Positions 43,192-52,791 of a stretch of 64,000 nucleotides of DNA are shown here, piece after piece. The stretch is from Pseudopyrenochaeta lycopersici (taxonomy: Eukaryota; Ascomycota; Dothideomycetes; Pleosporales; Pseudopyrenochaetaceae), in NCBI GenBank assembly GCA_003313425.1, contig NHZP01000025.1, positions 558,001 through 622,000 on the forward strand. The letters are read 5' to 3'. The translations under genes were made by a program, and so were the position numbers. Each line of letters begins with the position of its first letter. Positions within the stretch are counted from its first letter, which is position 1. The notes beneath the pieces were generated by a model that saw only the letters and a program-made list of their open reading frames with translations, searched no databases and had not been told where the DNA came from.

Positions 43192-44743
43192 ATGCGCTGT
43201 CCATTGCTATTCTGCGTTGTTTCCACTTTCCTCGTTCTTGCAACGCTAGTTCGAGCTCAACTTGGCAGTCTCGCTACTCTGCCAATTTGCGCCGTAAGCA
43301 TGCCTCCGTATCGAATTCCACTGAAGCTCACAGCTACTTAGCAAACATGCGTCACCAGCACTTTCGCAAATTTCGGATGCGACCCGCTCGCCGATACATC
43401 CTGCCTATGCGATAACATAGCCCAGCGAAGAGCCTTCAGTGGCTGCATTCTCACGTCATGCACAGTCAGAGAGGTCTTCACCACCCTCAACGCTACCGCA
43501 GTCGCATGCCAGGAGCCCGTTCGCGATAGTTCGCGCCTATATCGCAATGTAAACATCGCGTTCTTCACTCTAAGTATTGTGGCCATTATAGGACGATTCG
43601 TTGCCCATATTACCGTTGGTCGTCGTCAGCCGCTCAATGATGGGAATATGGCTGTGATCCTGGTAGGGCGTCCCGGTCCAGCCGCGTATCATGACTAATG
43701 CTCTAAAGGCAATGCATGTACTCATCTTTGCTGTAACATTCAAGATGTGTGAGTGACAATAGTTCCGAGACGAGCGCAATTGCTAATCTGCATAGCATTT
43801 ACTGGGCTCGGACAGGACATGTGGAAAGTCCCCTTCGAGAGCATCACAACTACCCTGTTGTACTTTTGGATCAGCGAAATAGCCTACTTCTCCCAGATCG
43901 GCTTCATCAAAATCGCCTTCCTCCTCTTTTACCTTCAGATTTTCCCAAAGCGGACCTTCCGGAATGTCGTCTGGGGCTTCATCGGCTTCATAGTTGCGTC
44001 CATAATTGCCTTCGGCTTAGCTGCCGTCTTCGTCTGCTCCCCTGTCAACTATGCCTGGATGCAGTGGGATGGCGAGCATAAGGGCAAGTGCGTCAACAAC
44101 AACAGTCTGGCCTTCTCGCATGCCGCAATCAGTATCGTGACGGATTTTGTCACGTTGAGCTTGCCCATCACCCAGATCTGGAAATTGCATCTTGCGCTGA
44201 AGAAGAAGATTGGAGTGTTATTGATGTTCAGCGTGGGTTCCTTGTGAGTCTTATTAGGCGTCTTTCTATATCCTCTGTGGCGCGATACTAAGAGCAGTGC
44301 AGCGTCACCATCGTGTCGATCGTCCGCTTGCGTTCTCTGGTTCACTTCGCAAAAACCACAAACATAACCTGTAAGTCCTCCGCCTCTAGTCATGTCCGTC
44401 CTCACTAACATATGCAACAGGGGACTACCTCGAGACCTCTCTCTGGTCCTTAATTGAACTTGACGTCGGCATTATTTGCGCTTGCATGCCGGCACTCCAT
44501 CTTGGTCTCCAACGCATCTTCCCCAAGATACTGGGCAGCACGCACCAGTCCTCATCGAAACCTACAGGTGCAAGTCGAAGTGAAGGCAATACAGTTGATC
44601 GAAGCAGTATTGCGGTTCAGACAAGTTTCAAGGTTAGCCATTCGAGGAAGCCACAGACGAACGATGAAGGGAGCTTTGTGCAGTTGGTGGAGATTGATGG
44701 GGATGCGAAAAGTGCGCGGACGAATGCAGAGACACAGGTATAA
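43192..44743 (+). pseudogene. CFEM-domain, rhodopsin-like (PTH11-type) membrane receptor, probably broken
   Basis: Exon 1 (43192-43293) encodes a signal peptide (MRCPLLFCVVSTFLVLATLV). A 48-bp intron (43294-43341, GTAAGC/TAG) leads to a full CFEM domain with eight-cysteine spacing: LPICA|QTCVTSTFANFGCDPLAD, TSCLCDNIAQRRAFSGCILT, SCTVREVFTTLNATAVAC. The first helix follows (NIAFFTLSIVAIIGRFVAHI). Later exons (about 43753-44243, 44303-44370, 44421-44743) give the remaining membrane helices, with GLGQDMWKVPFESITTTLLY, YLQIFPKRTFRNVV, CSPVNYAWMQWD and LELDV-type C-terminal helices joined by well-formed introns. Between about 43670 and 43753 no splice restores the frame. The DDW motif expected here reads with a TGA, so I treat the gene as inactivated. 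A missed exon or sequence error is the alternative. The family senses surface cues at the plasma membrane. Confidence 0.7.
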
Positions 44744-44759
44744 AATGGTAACGTAAACC

Positions 44760-44986
44760 TGTCAGATTGTCAGATACAAGGTGCGTGCCCGGAAAGAGTA
44801 TGCTGTTACTGTAGATCTACAGCACAGCAGCGAGGGTACGCGATACTGTATTGTAGTACAAAGCTCGGGTGTAGCCACTTGGCATACACACACACACCAC
44901 ATAAAAGGAGAAAAATAGGGAACAAGAGAAAAAACCAATCAGTTCTCATCCACGATCAAGACCAAAAGATTCATTAAATTCTGACA
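44760..44986 (+). mobile_element. Solo LTR of the TGTCAGAT Copia family
   Basis: A 227-bp copy, starting TGTCAGATTGTCAGATAC and ending TTCTGACA. It is flanked by AAACC (44755-44759) and AAACT (44987-44991), a 5-bp target duplication with one change. The U3 block (GTGCGTGCCCGGAAAGAG ... CTCGGGTGTAGCCACTTGG) is shared with the other LTRs in opposite orientation. It lies 16 bp after the stop of the CFEM receptor reading. Confidence 0.85.
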
Positions 44987-45543
44987 AAACTATAATCTGC
45001 TGGCGAAACTGCTATAGGCAACTTTGCTACCTAGCTGCGGCCGTTTGCTGGAGGGCGAAACTCTCGTCCACTGTGTGGAAAGTCAGGCAGTCGACAAGCG
45101 AACCCGTTGCTACTTATCCTACAGTGGTTCTCAGCAGGCAGATAGCATACTTGGGTATTGTAGAGTAGAAATGGGTAGAGCTACCCACTCTACCCACTCC
45201 TGATTGGTCAATTAGATCTCATCATCTGATAAGATTGTAAGATTGTGGATGCTGAAGTCCTTGAGGAGTTGTCCAATATTATTGATTGTGCTCAATATAT
45301 ATTGCAGTGACTTCTCAGATGAGTTTAGACGCAAACCGAACATGTTGCCTGCTACTGCCTGCACTAGGTCGGCTACTGCCTACCTGCAGCCTACGTTGAA
45401 GAGCTCACTCCTTTGCATGTTATGTAGCTAAAAACCTTTGCAAGGAATGAACTTAGTTCTCATCTCCTTCCCTCCCTGTTACTACCAGCATCCACACCAA
45501 GATCTTGTTTTATCCTCAATCTTTATTATATAGATCTTTAGCC

Positions 45544-47989
45544 ATGTCTTTCTCCCAAGATTCATTACCCCTCACCGTCCCTACAACGCCCTCCACGCTG
45601 AACCTCGCATTACCGGCGCACAGTGTTGCTTCCAGTGCTCCTCCGAGTAATTCCTCGATTCCCGCCGAGAAACTTTCAATCTGGGCCTTCTTTCGATATG
45701 CCAGGAGCTCGGAGCCCGAATTCAGGCCGAAGGAGAGATCTGATCGAAGTGGGAAGTCCTCAAATAAACGCCTACATTATTGTATCGCTTGTTGGGACGA
45801 TAAGAAGAAAATTTGGAGTACAATATACACATCGGGAGCCCGGGATCATCTTCGTCTCAATCACCCATCTCTGTGGAAGAGATGGCTGGATATGGAAGAC
45901 CGGCACACCTCTTCCAGGCCTAAATTAGTGCCTGGCCAGCAGTTTATGAATTCATTTTTGCTTCAAAAAGATGAGGCATCGAGAGAAATAGTCCTCCGAG
46001 AGGCTTATGATCGGCCGCGGCATCTTCAGGCGTTGCTAGCACTCTGTGCTAGAAGGAGGCTTCCTCTCAATGCTATTGAATGGCCAGAACTCCATGATCT
46101 CCTCCTCTCTGCTAATCCAGAGATCTCGGATCTTGCACAGTTTAGCAGAAGAACATTCACTCGTGCCCTGGTTCTCAACTACGAAAGATATCGCCAAATA
46201 CTCCAGAAAAACGTTCAGGAAGCTATTGGGGATATCCATATATCAACAGATATGTGGACTTCTCCAGCTCGAAAGGCATATCTCTGCATCTGTGTTAGGT
46301 GGACCTCCCAGGATTACCAGTTCAAACACGGGATGCTAGCACTCCCACAGGTGCTCTTTAGCCACTCTGGAGAGATACAAGCGGCTATCATCCTCCGCAC
46401 CCTTAAATCCTTCGGGATAACAACTAAACTCGGCTACCACACTGGAGATAACGCCACTTCGAATGACACTCTGCTCATAGAGCTCTCTAGGTCTCTAAAA
46501 CTTGAATTCGGGGTTTGTATACACTAGCCTTTAGATGGTTATTCACTTATATCGAACAGATTGACTATGATCCAATTACCCATCGCATCCGCTGCCTTGA
46601 TCATATTCTTAACCTTGCCCTTCAAGCCTTTCTCCTTGCAACCTCAAAAGAAGCTCTTAAAGCTGCTCTTGCGGCTATTGAAGAGACCGAAGATACCGAC
46701 CCTTACGAGCTATTCTCCGCCTATCTTGATGTACCAGTCGTTGAAGATAATCTGGCCTCAATAAGAGCTCATGAACAAGCCCAGAGAAGAGGGAGTAAAG
46801 TTAAAGCGAAGCATAAAGGTTTTGAAGGCTGGGGTGCTACTACTGCACTCCAGAAGCTTCATAACCTAGCTGTATGGCTTCGAAACAGCTCTATCCATCT
46901 TGACCGATGGATAGAGGCTGTCGGCATTACATTAGGGATTGATAACGATACTCGATGGTCCTCATGGTATCATCTTATCAAGCGTACGACACGCAAGGAG
47001 CGAGAGATTAAGGACTTCATTGATAAACACCCTGAATGCGATAACTTTTGACTTAATGGTGTTGAGTGGGATACACTTAAGCGCACAGAGAGGTTTCTCT
47101 CTGTATTTGCTAGTGGTACACTATGGGTGGAAGGCAGTGAGGCTTCATTATCCCAGAGCCTTACCCTGATGGATGCTATCCTCACCTTCTTTGAGGATCA
47201 GAAGGTTTATCCTATTTTATCAAGATAAGTATTAAAGCTGATGCTTTATAGGTGCTATATAGATCAGGCCCACAGAAGGACCTCCGCATGGTTCATTCTA
47301 TTGAGATGGGTTGGTTTATCCTTGATAAATACTACGCCCTCGTTGAGTCAACGCCAGTATACGCTGCCGCGATGCTTCTCGACCCCTCGAAGCGGAAGCA
47401 TTATCTTCTTCAGAACTGGCCTGAAGAGTGGCATCAGAAGACTATAGATGCTGCTTATTCCATCTGGCAGAAGGAATACGCGCATCTCCCTCACGAACCA
47501 CTCCCTGCTGCTGCCGCTGATATCGATACATCTCATCCATCCTCGATGAAGAAGGTAGAGAATGAATTAGACCGGCTGAAACGTCGTCTAAGAGTTCAGC
47601 CTACTTCGCAAGAGGATGAAGATACGATTATGGCGTTTATTGGAGATAAAACTATCGATCTTGATGCTATAAAGATAACTTCTCTTCAGTGGTGGTTAGT
47701 TCCAGAGCAACGCCGGCGCTATCCTCGTCTCCACCGTATGGCCATCAACATCCTCTCAATCGCGCCCTCATCCGCCGAACCAGAACAACAATTCTCGGGG
47801 GCGCGCCGTACACAGAGCTGGGACAGGCTTAGATTATCGCCGGAGAACCTCCAAAGGTTAGAGTGCATGGGCAACTGGTTTGCGCGGAAGCTCATCTCTT
47901 CGGAGGAGCTGCTTGCGATGATTGTAGAAGCTGTGGAGATGGATGATGAGATGGATATTGATTTCGATGCGGAGGATTGGAATGTATAA
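45544..47989 (+). pseudogene. hAT3 transposase with a single in-frame stop
   Basis: Three exons, 45544-46512, 46560-47204 and 47252-47989, with 47-bp introns (GTTTGT/CAG and GTTTAT/TAG), give 784 codons including the final stop. One internal TGA lies at 47049-47051 after CDNF and before LNGVEWDTLKRTERF. The BED finger (HYCIACWDDKKK ... HLRLNHPS), GDIHISTDMWTSPARKAY, YHTGDNATSNDT, RIRCLDHILNLALQAFL, DNDTRWSSWYH, MGWFILDKYY and the dimerisation domain (RLHRMAINILSIAPSSAEPE) are all in order. In the last of these the usual ER is EQ. A CGA-to-TGA change would account for the stop. The loss of function looks recent, because no other lesion was found. Confidence 0.82.
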
Positions 47990-48054
47990 TAAAGTGGCAT
48001 ATTTCGAAGAATTGAGCTTGTATACAGCATCTACCTTCCTAACCTACCATATCG

Positions 48055-48200
48055 TCTACCCACTACTCTACCCACCACTCTACCCACCACTCTACCCACC
48101 ACTCTACCCACCACTCTACCCACCACTCTACCCACCACTCTACCCACCACTCTACCCACCACTCTACCCACCACTCTACCCACTCTACCCACTCTACCCG
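48055..48200. repeat. 12-bp minisatellite, about 11 copies
   Basis: Unit CTCTACCCACCA repeated head to tail with very few changes inside the right subterminal region of hAT3. Because 12 is a multiple of 3, all frames across it stay open and give LYPP-type or GRVV-type repeats, which are not regarded as proteins. Confidence 0.95.
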
Positions 48201-48286
48201 GGTAGAGTAGAGGGGACCGCTCCTCTACCTGGTAGGGTAGAGAAGTGGGTAGAGCTCCCTCTACTCTACAATGCCCAAGTATGTTC

Positions 48287-48342
48287 CCAGGCCAGGCCGG
48301 CCAGGCCACGCTCTTTCTACTACTCAGGCCGGCCTGGCCGGC
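48287..48342. repeat. GC-rich foldback next to hAT3
   Basis: GGCCAGGCCGGCC near 48290-48302 and GGCCGGCCTGGCC near 48328-48340 are perfect inverted copies separated by about 25 bp. It sits exactly between the right end of hAT3 and the broken C-terminal end of the GH43 frame. It could be a tiny foldback element or remains of another hAT terminus. Confidence 0.6.
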
Positions 48343-49283
48343 TTGTTAGCAACTCTGGTAGTAGCAGAGGCCAGTCCTCAGTTGTGACCCTTCCGTATCG
48401 GGCAGCTTTAAGGAGTCTACTTGTAGTGTTGCTGACGCCAATCCATCCAGCTGCCTCTGGCGATTTCCAGTGAACGTTACCGGCGCATAAGTGTCCGACA
48501 TGTCCGCTTTACTCGAAGTCAGGGTGACATTATTTCCGTCGTACTTGTAATTTTCTGTAACGGGATCACGAATGTGAACAAAAGCGACATCTGGGCGGTC
48601 AGGGTTCCTTCTGATAGGCCACTCTGGGAATAGATCTGGCTTGACGGCAAGAGGCACGTCCAATTGAACTATATCAATGACCGGATATTCACCTTCTGGC
48701 CAGGTGGCCGTGGTAAGAACGGACTCGCGTCCCATGATGAAGCGCCCGTTGTTCTTCCTCACGCCCAGACACGCAAAGTACCACTGCCCGGTCGGATCTT
48801 GGAAAAGGTCTCCATGGCCTGTATACTGGATGTACCCATTCCGATCCGTCTTTCCAAGCACGGGGTTTGCTGGGTTCGCCTCGTAGGGCCACCAGATATT
48901 GCGCGACCGGGCCATTATGGAGTGGTGATCAGCATAGCAGCCACCTTCGGCGATAAGAAGGTAGTACCACCCGTCCTTCTTATACATATGCGGTCCCTCA
49001 GGGTATACCTTGGTGATGCCCTCCCAGAGCACTTTCTCTTCAGAGAGCTTCCGCCCGGTCTTGAGATCAATTTGGAACTGGATGATCTTGGGAGCTGGAG
49101 AGGGACCGCCGGCGCCAATCACGTAGACTCGGTCGTCATCATCGTCGTCCCAGAACAAACTGGTGTCAATAGCTGCGAAATCATAGAATACCGGGTCGCT
49201 CCACTCATCGGCCCAGATATCGGTTGTTGATAATATGAAGTTGCGCTGTTCGCTCTCTGTAGGCGCTTGACATATTGTGTGTA

Positions 49284-50633
49284 CAGTGACCCCGCAAAAG
49301 TTTCCGTTGCGCACGCACGAGCCACCCTCACAAGCACATGTACACCAAACTTCAACACCATGGATCTCAGCCAAAACATTATATAATTATTATTATTTGA
49401 GTCACAGGTTGCTCAGATGGTCAGTATCTAGTTTGCCATCCTTGCGCCTTTGTGCATGCAGCGATTCGTCGTCGCATACTCAAGATGAGGCTCTTGATGA
49501 GCCTGGCTGGGATGCGCCGCCAGCAACTCTTTTAATGCACTACAAAAGCCATCCCACTCTTCTATAGCTTGGCTGTAATTATTATATTGTGGATATAATT
49601 TATACATGCGCTTCTTCAGGTACCACCAGAGGTGCTCAATTGGGTTAAGATCAGGTGAGTATGCTGGCCATTTGATAGTGGTGATGTAGTGCTCGCGAAG
49701 GAACTCACGCGTTGCAGCTGCTGTGTGTATGCGCGCGTTATCCTGCATAAAAAGCTGAGAACGACGCCAAGAAGGTAGAAGTCCTTTAGTCAAGGCCTTA
49801 ATGTAACTTTTGGCGGAGTACCCTTGCTTTTTTGCATCAAAATCACGCTCCATTATGACCAGAGGACTTCTTCTAGCATGCCCGCGTTCATCCAACCATA
49901 TTGAGCCCCATACCATTTGTGCAACCTTTTTACCGCAGCCATAGGTTTGCAGCATTATTGCCTTCCATTTCTCATCTAGTTTTCGAAAAACCCACTCCTG
50001 GTTTTGCCCTGAGCCCTTCTGAACTAGGCACTCATCTGAGAACTTGACCGTGCGCCGATGCCACGGGAATTGAGAGTACTCCTTGCAGAACTTGAGGCGC
50101 CTCAACGCACGCGAGCGATTAAGCTTAGGACGTTTTTTACAAGGTCGATTGGTGAGGTCTTGTCTTTTAAGGAATCGTGCTAATGTGTCATTGCTGGGTG
50201 GCTTCGAAGAGGTGCCATCTGGATTCACAACCACTGCCACTTCAGCTAGCTCTTTGTACTTAATTTTTGGCTGCGCGCGTGCTTTGCGATAGATAATCTT
50301 CTTTTGATGAAGGGATAGTATAGGCGGTCGACCGCTGCGAGGTTTATCTGCAGTTGTACCTGTTTGTTGATATTTTTTCCTCAGGTCGCGTATGGCGCTT
50401 TCGCTTCGGCGATACGCGTTAGCAACTTGAGCAACTGTAGAACCACCATGCAGCATCCCAATAATTTGATCCCGCTGCTGGACAGTTAAATTAGGACCTC
50501 TGCGCACATTTTGGTCTATTTCTTGTAAAATTCGGCGTTGTGGTGGCATAGTTATGATACATGAAAGTTGAGAAGGAGATGTTGTGAGGGAACGCGTCGC
50601 GCTTGTGCAACGGAAACTTTTGCGGGGTCACTG
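49284..50633 (-). mobile_element. Tc1-B: Tc1-type transposon inserted in GH43
   Basis: A 1350-bp element with inverted ends CAGTGACCCCGCAAAAGTTT and TA duplications at 49282-49283 and 50634-50635. Precise removal with one TA restores the GH43 frame. It is the sister copy of Tc1-A, 9 kb away. Confidence 0.93.
49428..50549 (-). pseudogene. Tc1-B transposase with C-terminal frameshift
   Basis: The frame from the ATG at 50549 (MPPQRRILQEIDQNVRRGPN) matches the Tc1-A transposase throughout the HTH region and DD34E core (FSDECLVQKG, MQDNARIHTAA, SPDLNPIEHLWW). At about 49535 one extra A relative to Tc1-A (GCCAGCAACTC versus GCCAGCACTC on the plus strand) shifts the frame. The last 30 or so residues then read LLAAHPSQAHQEPHLEYATT instead of the normal CWRRIPAKLIKRLILSMRQR. 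The catalytic residues are complete, so residual activity cannot be excluded, but the conserved C-terminus is lost. Confidence 0.85.
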
Positions 50634-51031
50634 TATTACATTTGTGCAAACGATATAGAAGGTGCCATTCCGGTATCGAATTGTAGGAGCATAAAGGCCG
50701 CCCTGAGCGCATACGTTTTCATTTGGATCGTTGGGGCCCACGATCTTGGTTACGGAGCGCTGGAGACTCATTTGCCCAGTTCGATTAAATGCATTGCCTT
50801 ATTGTAGTTGTGGTCAGCGAAAAGTACATCTATCGTAAAGAATTGCGGTGCATAGAAACAGGGGAGCATGCCAATGTGCTTCCATTCCCTCAGATTTTTT
50901 GAGGCATATACTGGCAAACCAGGGAATATGTGAAAGCTGGAGTTTACAAGAAAGTAGGTACCGTCCACGTAGACAATCGAAGGGTCTGGGGCAAATCCAG
51001 GGATAATTGGGTTGACTCGTACTCGTTCCAT

Positions 51032-52328
51032 GATGGAAGATTTATCTCTAAAATCAGAAGTTGAAAGTATGATGGGACTGATGTCAAAGTCACCCACGCC
51101 CTAAAGTTATACCACTCATTGTAAGCGCGCAAACCTCCCTTGTCCTTATTATCACTTAAGAGCGCCCCACATAGATAACGCCTTTTTCTTCGGTAGAATT
51201 GTGAATCACACATCGGAGATCAGCTAATGGATCCCAAGTTGCCCCAAGAGCTACGGACGAAGTTTTCACGATATGATCGTGCATCTCCAAAATATAGCAA
51301 TGGGTCTAAGTGCAGGAGAGGAACCTTTTGCACCACATGCGGTTTATTAGGACGAAATGCGAAGTCTAAACCGGTGGATCTGAGAGCGGCATGATGCTTT
51401 AGGGCATATCCTGCATCAAAAAGCCCTTTCAATCTTTGGCTGGGCCTAAAGCTTCTCATGCCATCCATCAATTTTACTCATCTTAATTGGACTCATCCGT
51501 CAGATTTGCGTATCCCAGCCCCCCTTCGTAGTGCACTGTCCCAGACTACAATACGACCATCATGCAAATTGGGCCCGGATGTGTTTCCTAGCCCAGGATA
51601 AACTCCCTACCGCTGTTGTCTCTGCCACTTACTCTACAAATACAGCGGCAGAGCAGGACTAGCAAGTCTCCCGACAACCGCTTCGGGACTATTTCCACGT
51701 CCTTGAGAGCCCCTTCTCTTCTCGTTCTAGTAACTACCAATGGTAACATCCGCAGCCCTAGCACATTAGGTGTTTGTCTGGTCCCTTGGACTCTTTGGCA
51801 ACGAGAACATGCCAAGGGCGTGTAGAGAGCACCTGGCAATACGAAAGTTAGCTGGCCTGTACCTACGCAATTGCCCGGCCTGAGCTCACACATTTCGCCG
51901 AATTCCACCGTACCACGTTTTCTTGTGCTCAATGGCCTCGCCACAATGCCGAGGCAGACTCGAATGGCTCATTAATGTCAAGATACTCGGGAAAGCGAGC
52001 TGCACAAGTACATTGGAAATGATACCACGGCCCCTCTGGCTTCGTTGTTGAAAACTTCTCACGGTTTATCAAGACTCGCAACCACTACCGCTTTCAGCAA
52101 GCACAATTCATGCCCGTTGCCGTTACCCCATTCCCCGCAAGGATGCACTCCAAACCTATGCTATATACCCCATACGGGTGACGTACCATGGGTAGTATTG
52201 TGGGGAATGAAAGAAAATTAGTTACGGAATCGCGGTCTATAAATCCCCATCAATGTGCATGCAGATGGTATACTCATCAGTACCAGCACACATCAATTGA
52301 AACCTTCACATTATTTCAACGCTAAACA
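51032..52328. other. Divergent intergenic region between GH43 and GH10
   Basis: This 1.3-kb stretch separates the start codons of the two divergent glycoside hydrolases and presumably held their promoters. It contains an 83-codon minus-strand frame (51220-51471) and a 118-codon minus-strand frame (51588-51944), both without recognisable domains. No transposon end was found. Confidence 0.45.
52238..52244 (+). promoter_or_regulatory. TATA box of the GH10 gene
   Basis: TATAAAT lies 91 bp upstream of the GH10 ATG at 52329, followed by a CA-rich leader. It is a good core-promoter candidate. Confidence 0.5.
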
Positions 52329-52791
52329 ATGAAGGCCACAGCAGTCATTGCTACAGTTCTCGCTGCTGCTAGAGCAGTCGATATCCCCAGCACCGGCACC
52401 ACCTCGCTCAGAGACGAGTCAGTCAAGAAGAACATTCTCTTTAGGTCTGGGGCAATTAACCCTTCTACCTCGATGATCCTCAATTCGGGGCCCTCCTTTC
52501 CAAACAGTTCAACAGCCTGTCTCCAGAAAATGAGCTAAAGTGGCGATGCTTCCACCCAGCCATACATGGGCATCTCGTTTAACCGGTTAAGGAGGCTGTA
52601 CAGGATACCGAACAAGCTAAGAGCGCTGTACAGTATACGGAACAATATACGGGCTTGGCAACAGAATAAGGGCTTGGCACGCTTAGTCATGATGATGAAG
52701 CTCGTAGCTCTCCGTTCTGTATAGAATCATGGTGTTGACTCGCTTATCTCATCGAAATCACTCCATTATGCCCGAAACCATCGTGATCTAT

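Larger units (their letters stand above)
45146..48283 (+). mobile_element. hAT3: hAT transposon with 12-bp minisatellite near its right end, no target duplication
   Basis: A 3138-bp element with ends CATACTTGGGTATTGTAGAG and, on the other strand, CATACTTGGGCATTGTAGAG. CTACCC/GGGTAG words fill both subterminal regions, and on the right they expand into a minisatellite. The flanking 8-mers GCAGATAG and TTCCCAGG do not match. The transposase has one stop codon. Confidence 0.82.
48346..51031 (-). pseudogene. GH43 glycosidase (beta-xylosidase/arabinofuranosidase type), split by Tc1-B and truncated at its 3' end
   Basis: The start is ATG at 51031 (MERVRVNPIIPGFAPDPSIV). The Asp in APDPS is the usual general base. 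An intron at 50798-50871 has a GCATGC donor and AAG acceptor and joins KHIG|NAFNRTGQMSLQ, then GGLYAPTIRYRNGTFYIVCT. After removal of Tc1-B and one TA, the frame passes directly into NVIHTICQAPTESEQRNFIL, STTDIWADEWSDP and YDFAAIDTSLF (second Asp). It continues to the general acid Glu in VYPEGPHMYKKDGWYYLLIA. All three GH43 catalytic residues are therefore retained. A C-terminal beta-sandwich domain begins (FVHIRDPVTENYKYDGNN), but the frame ends at CYYQSC, next to the foldback and hAT3, so roughly the last 100 or more residues are missing. No signal peptide was seen. It would have released xylose or arabinose from xylo-oligosaccharides. Confidence 0.85.

Noticed and set aside
47943..48473. 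Open frame encoding YPPL repeats, and the reverse frame encoding GRVV repeats
   Set aside because: Both result from the 12-bp minisatellite in the non-coding end of hAT3.
48664..49230. 188-codon plus-strand frame
   Set aside because: Antisense to the GH43 catalytic domain, whose motifs are explicit.
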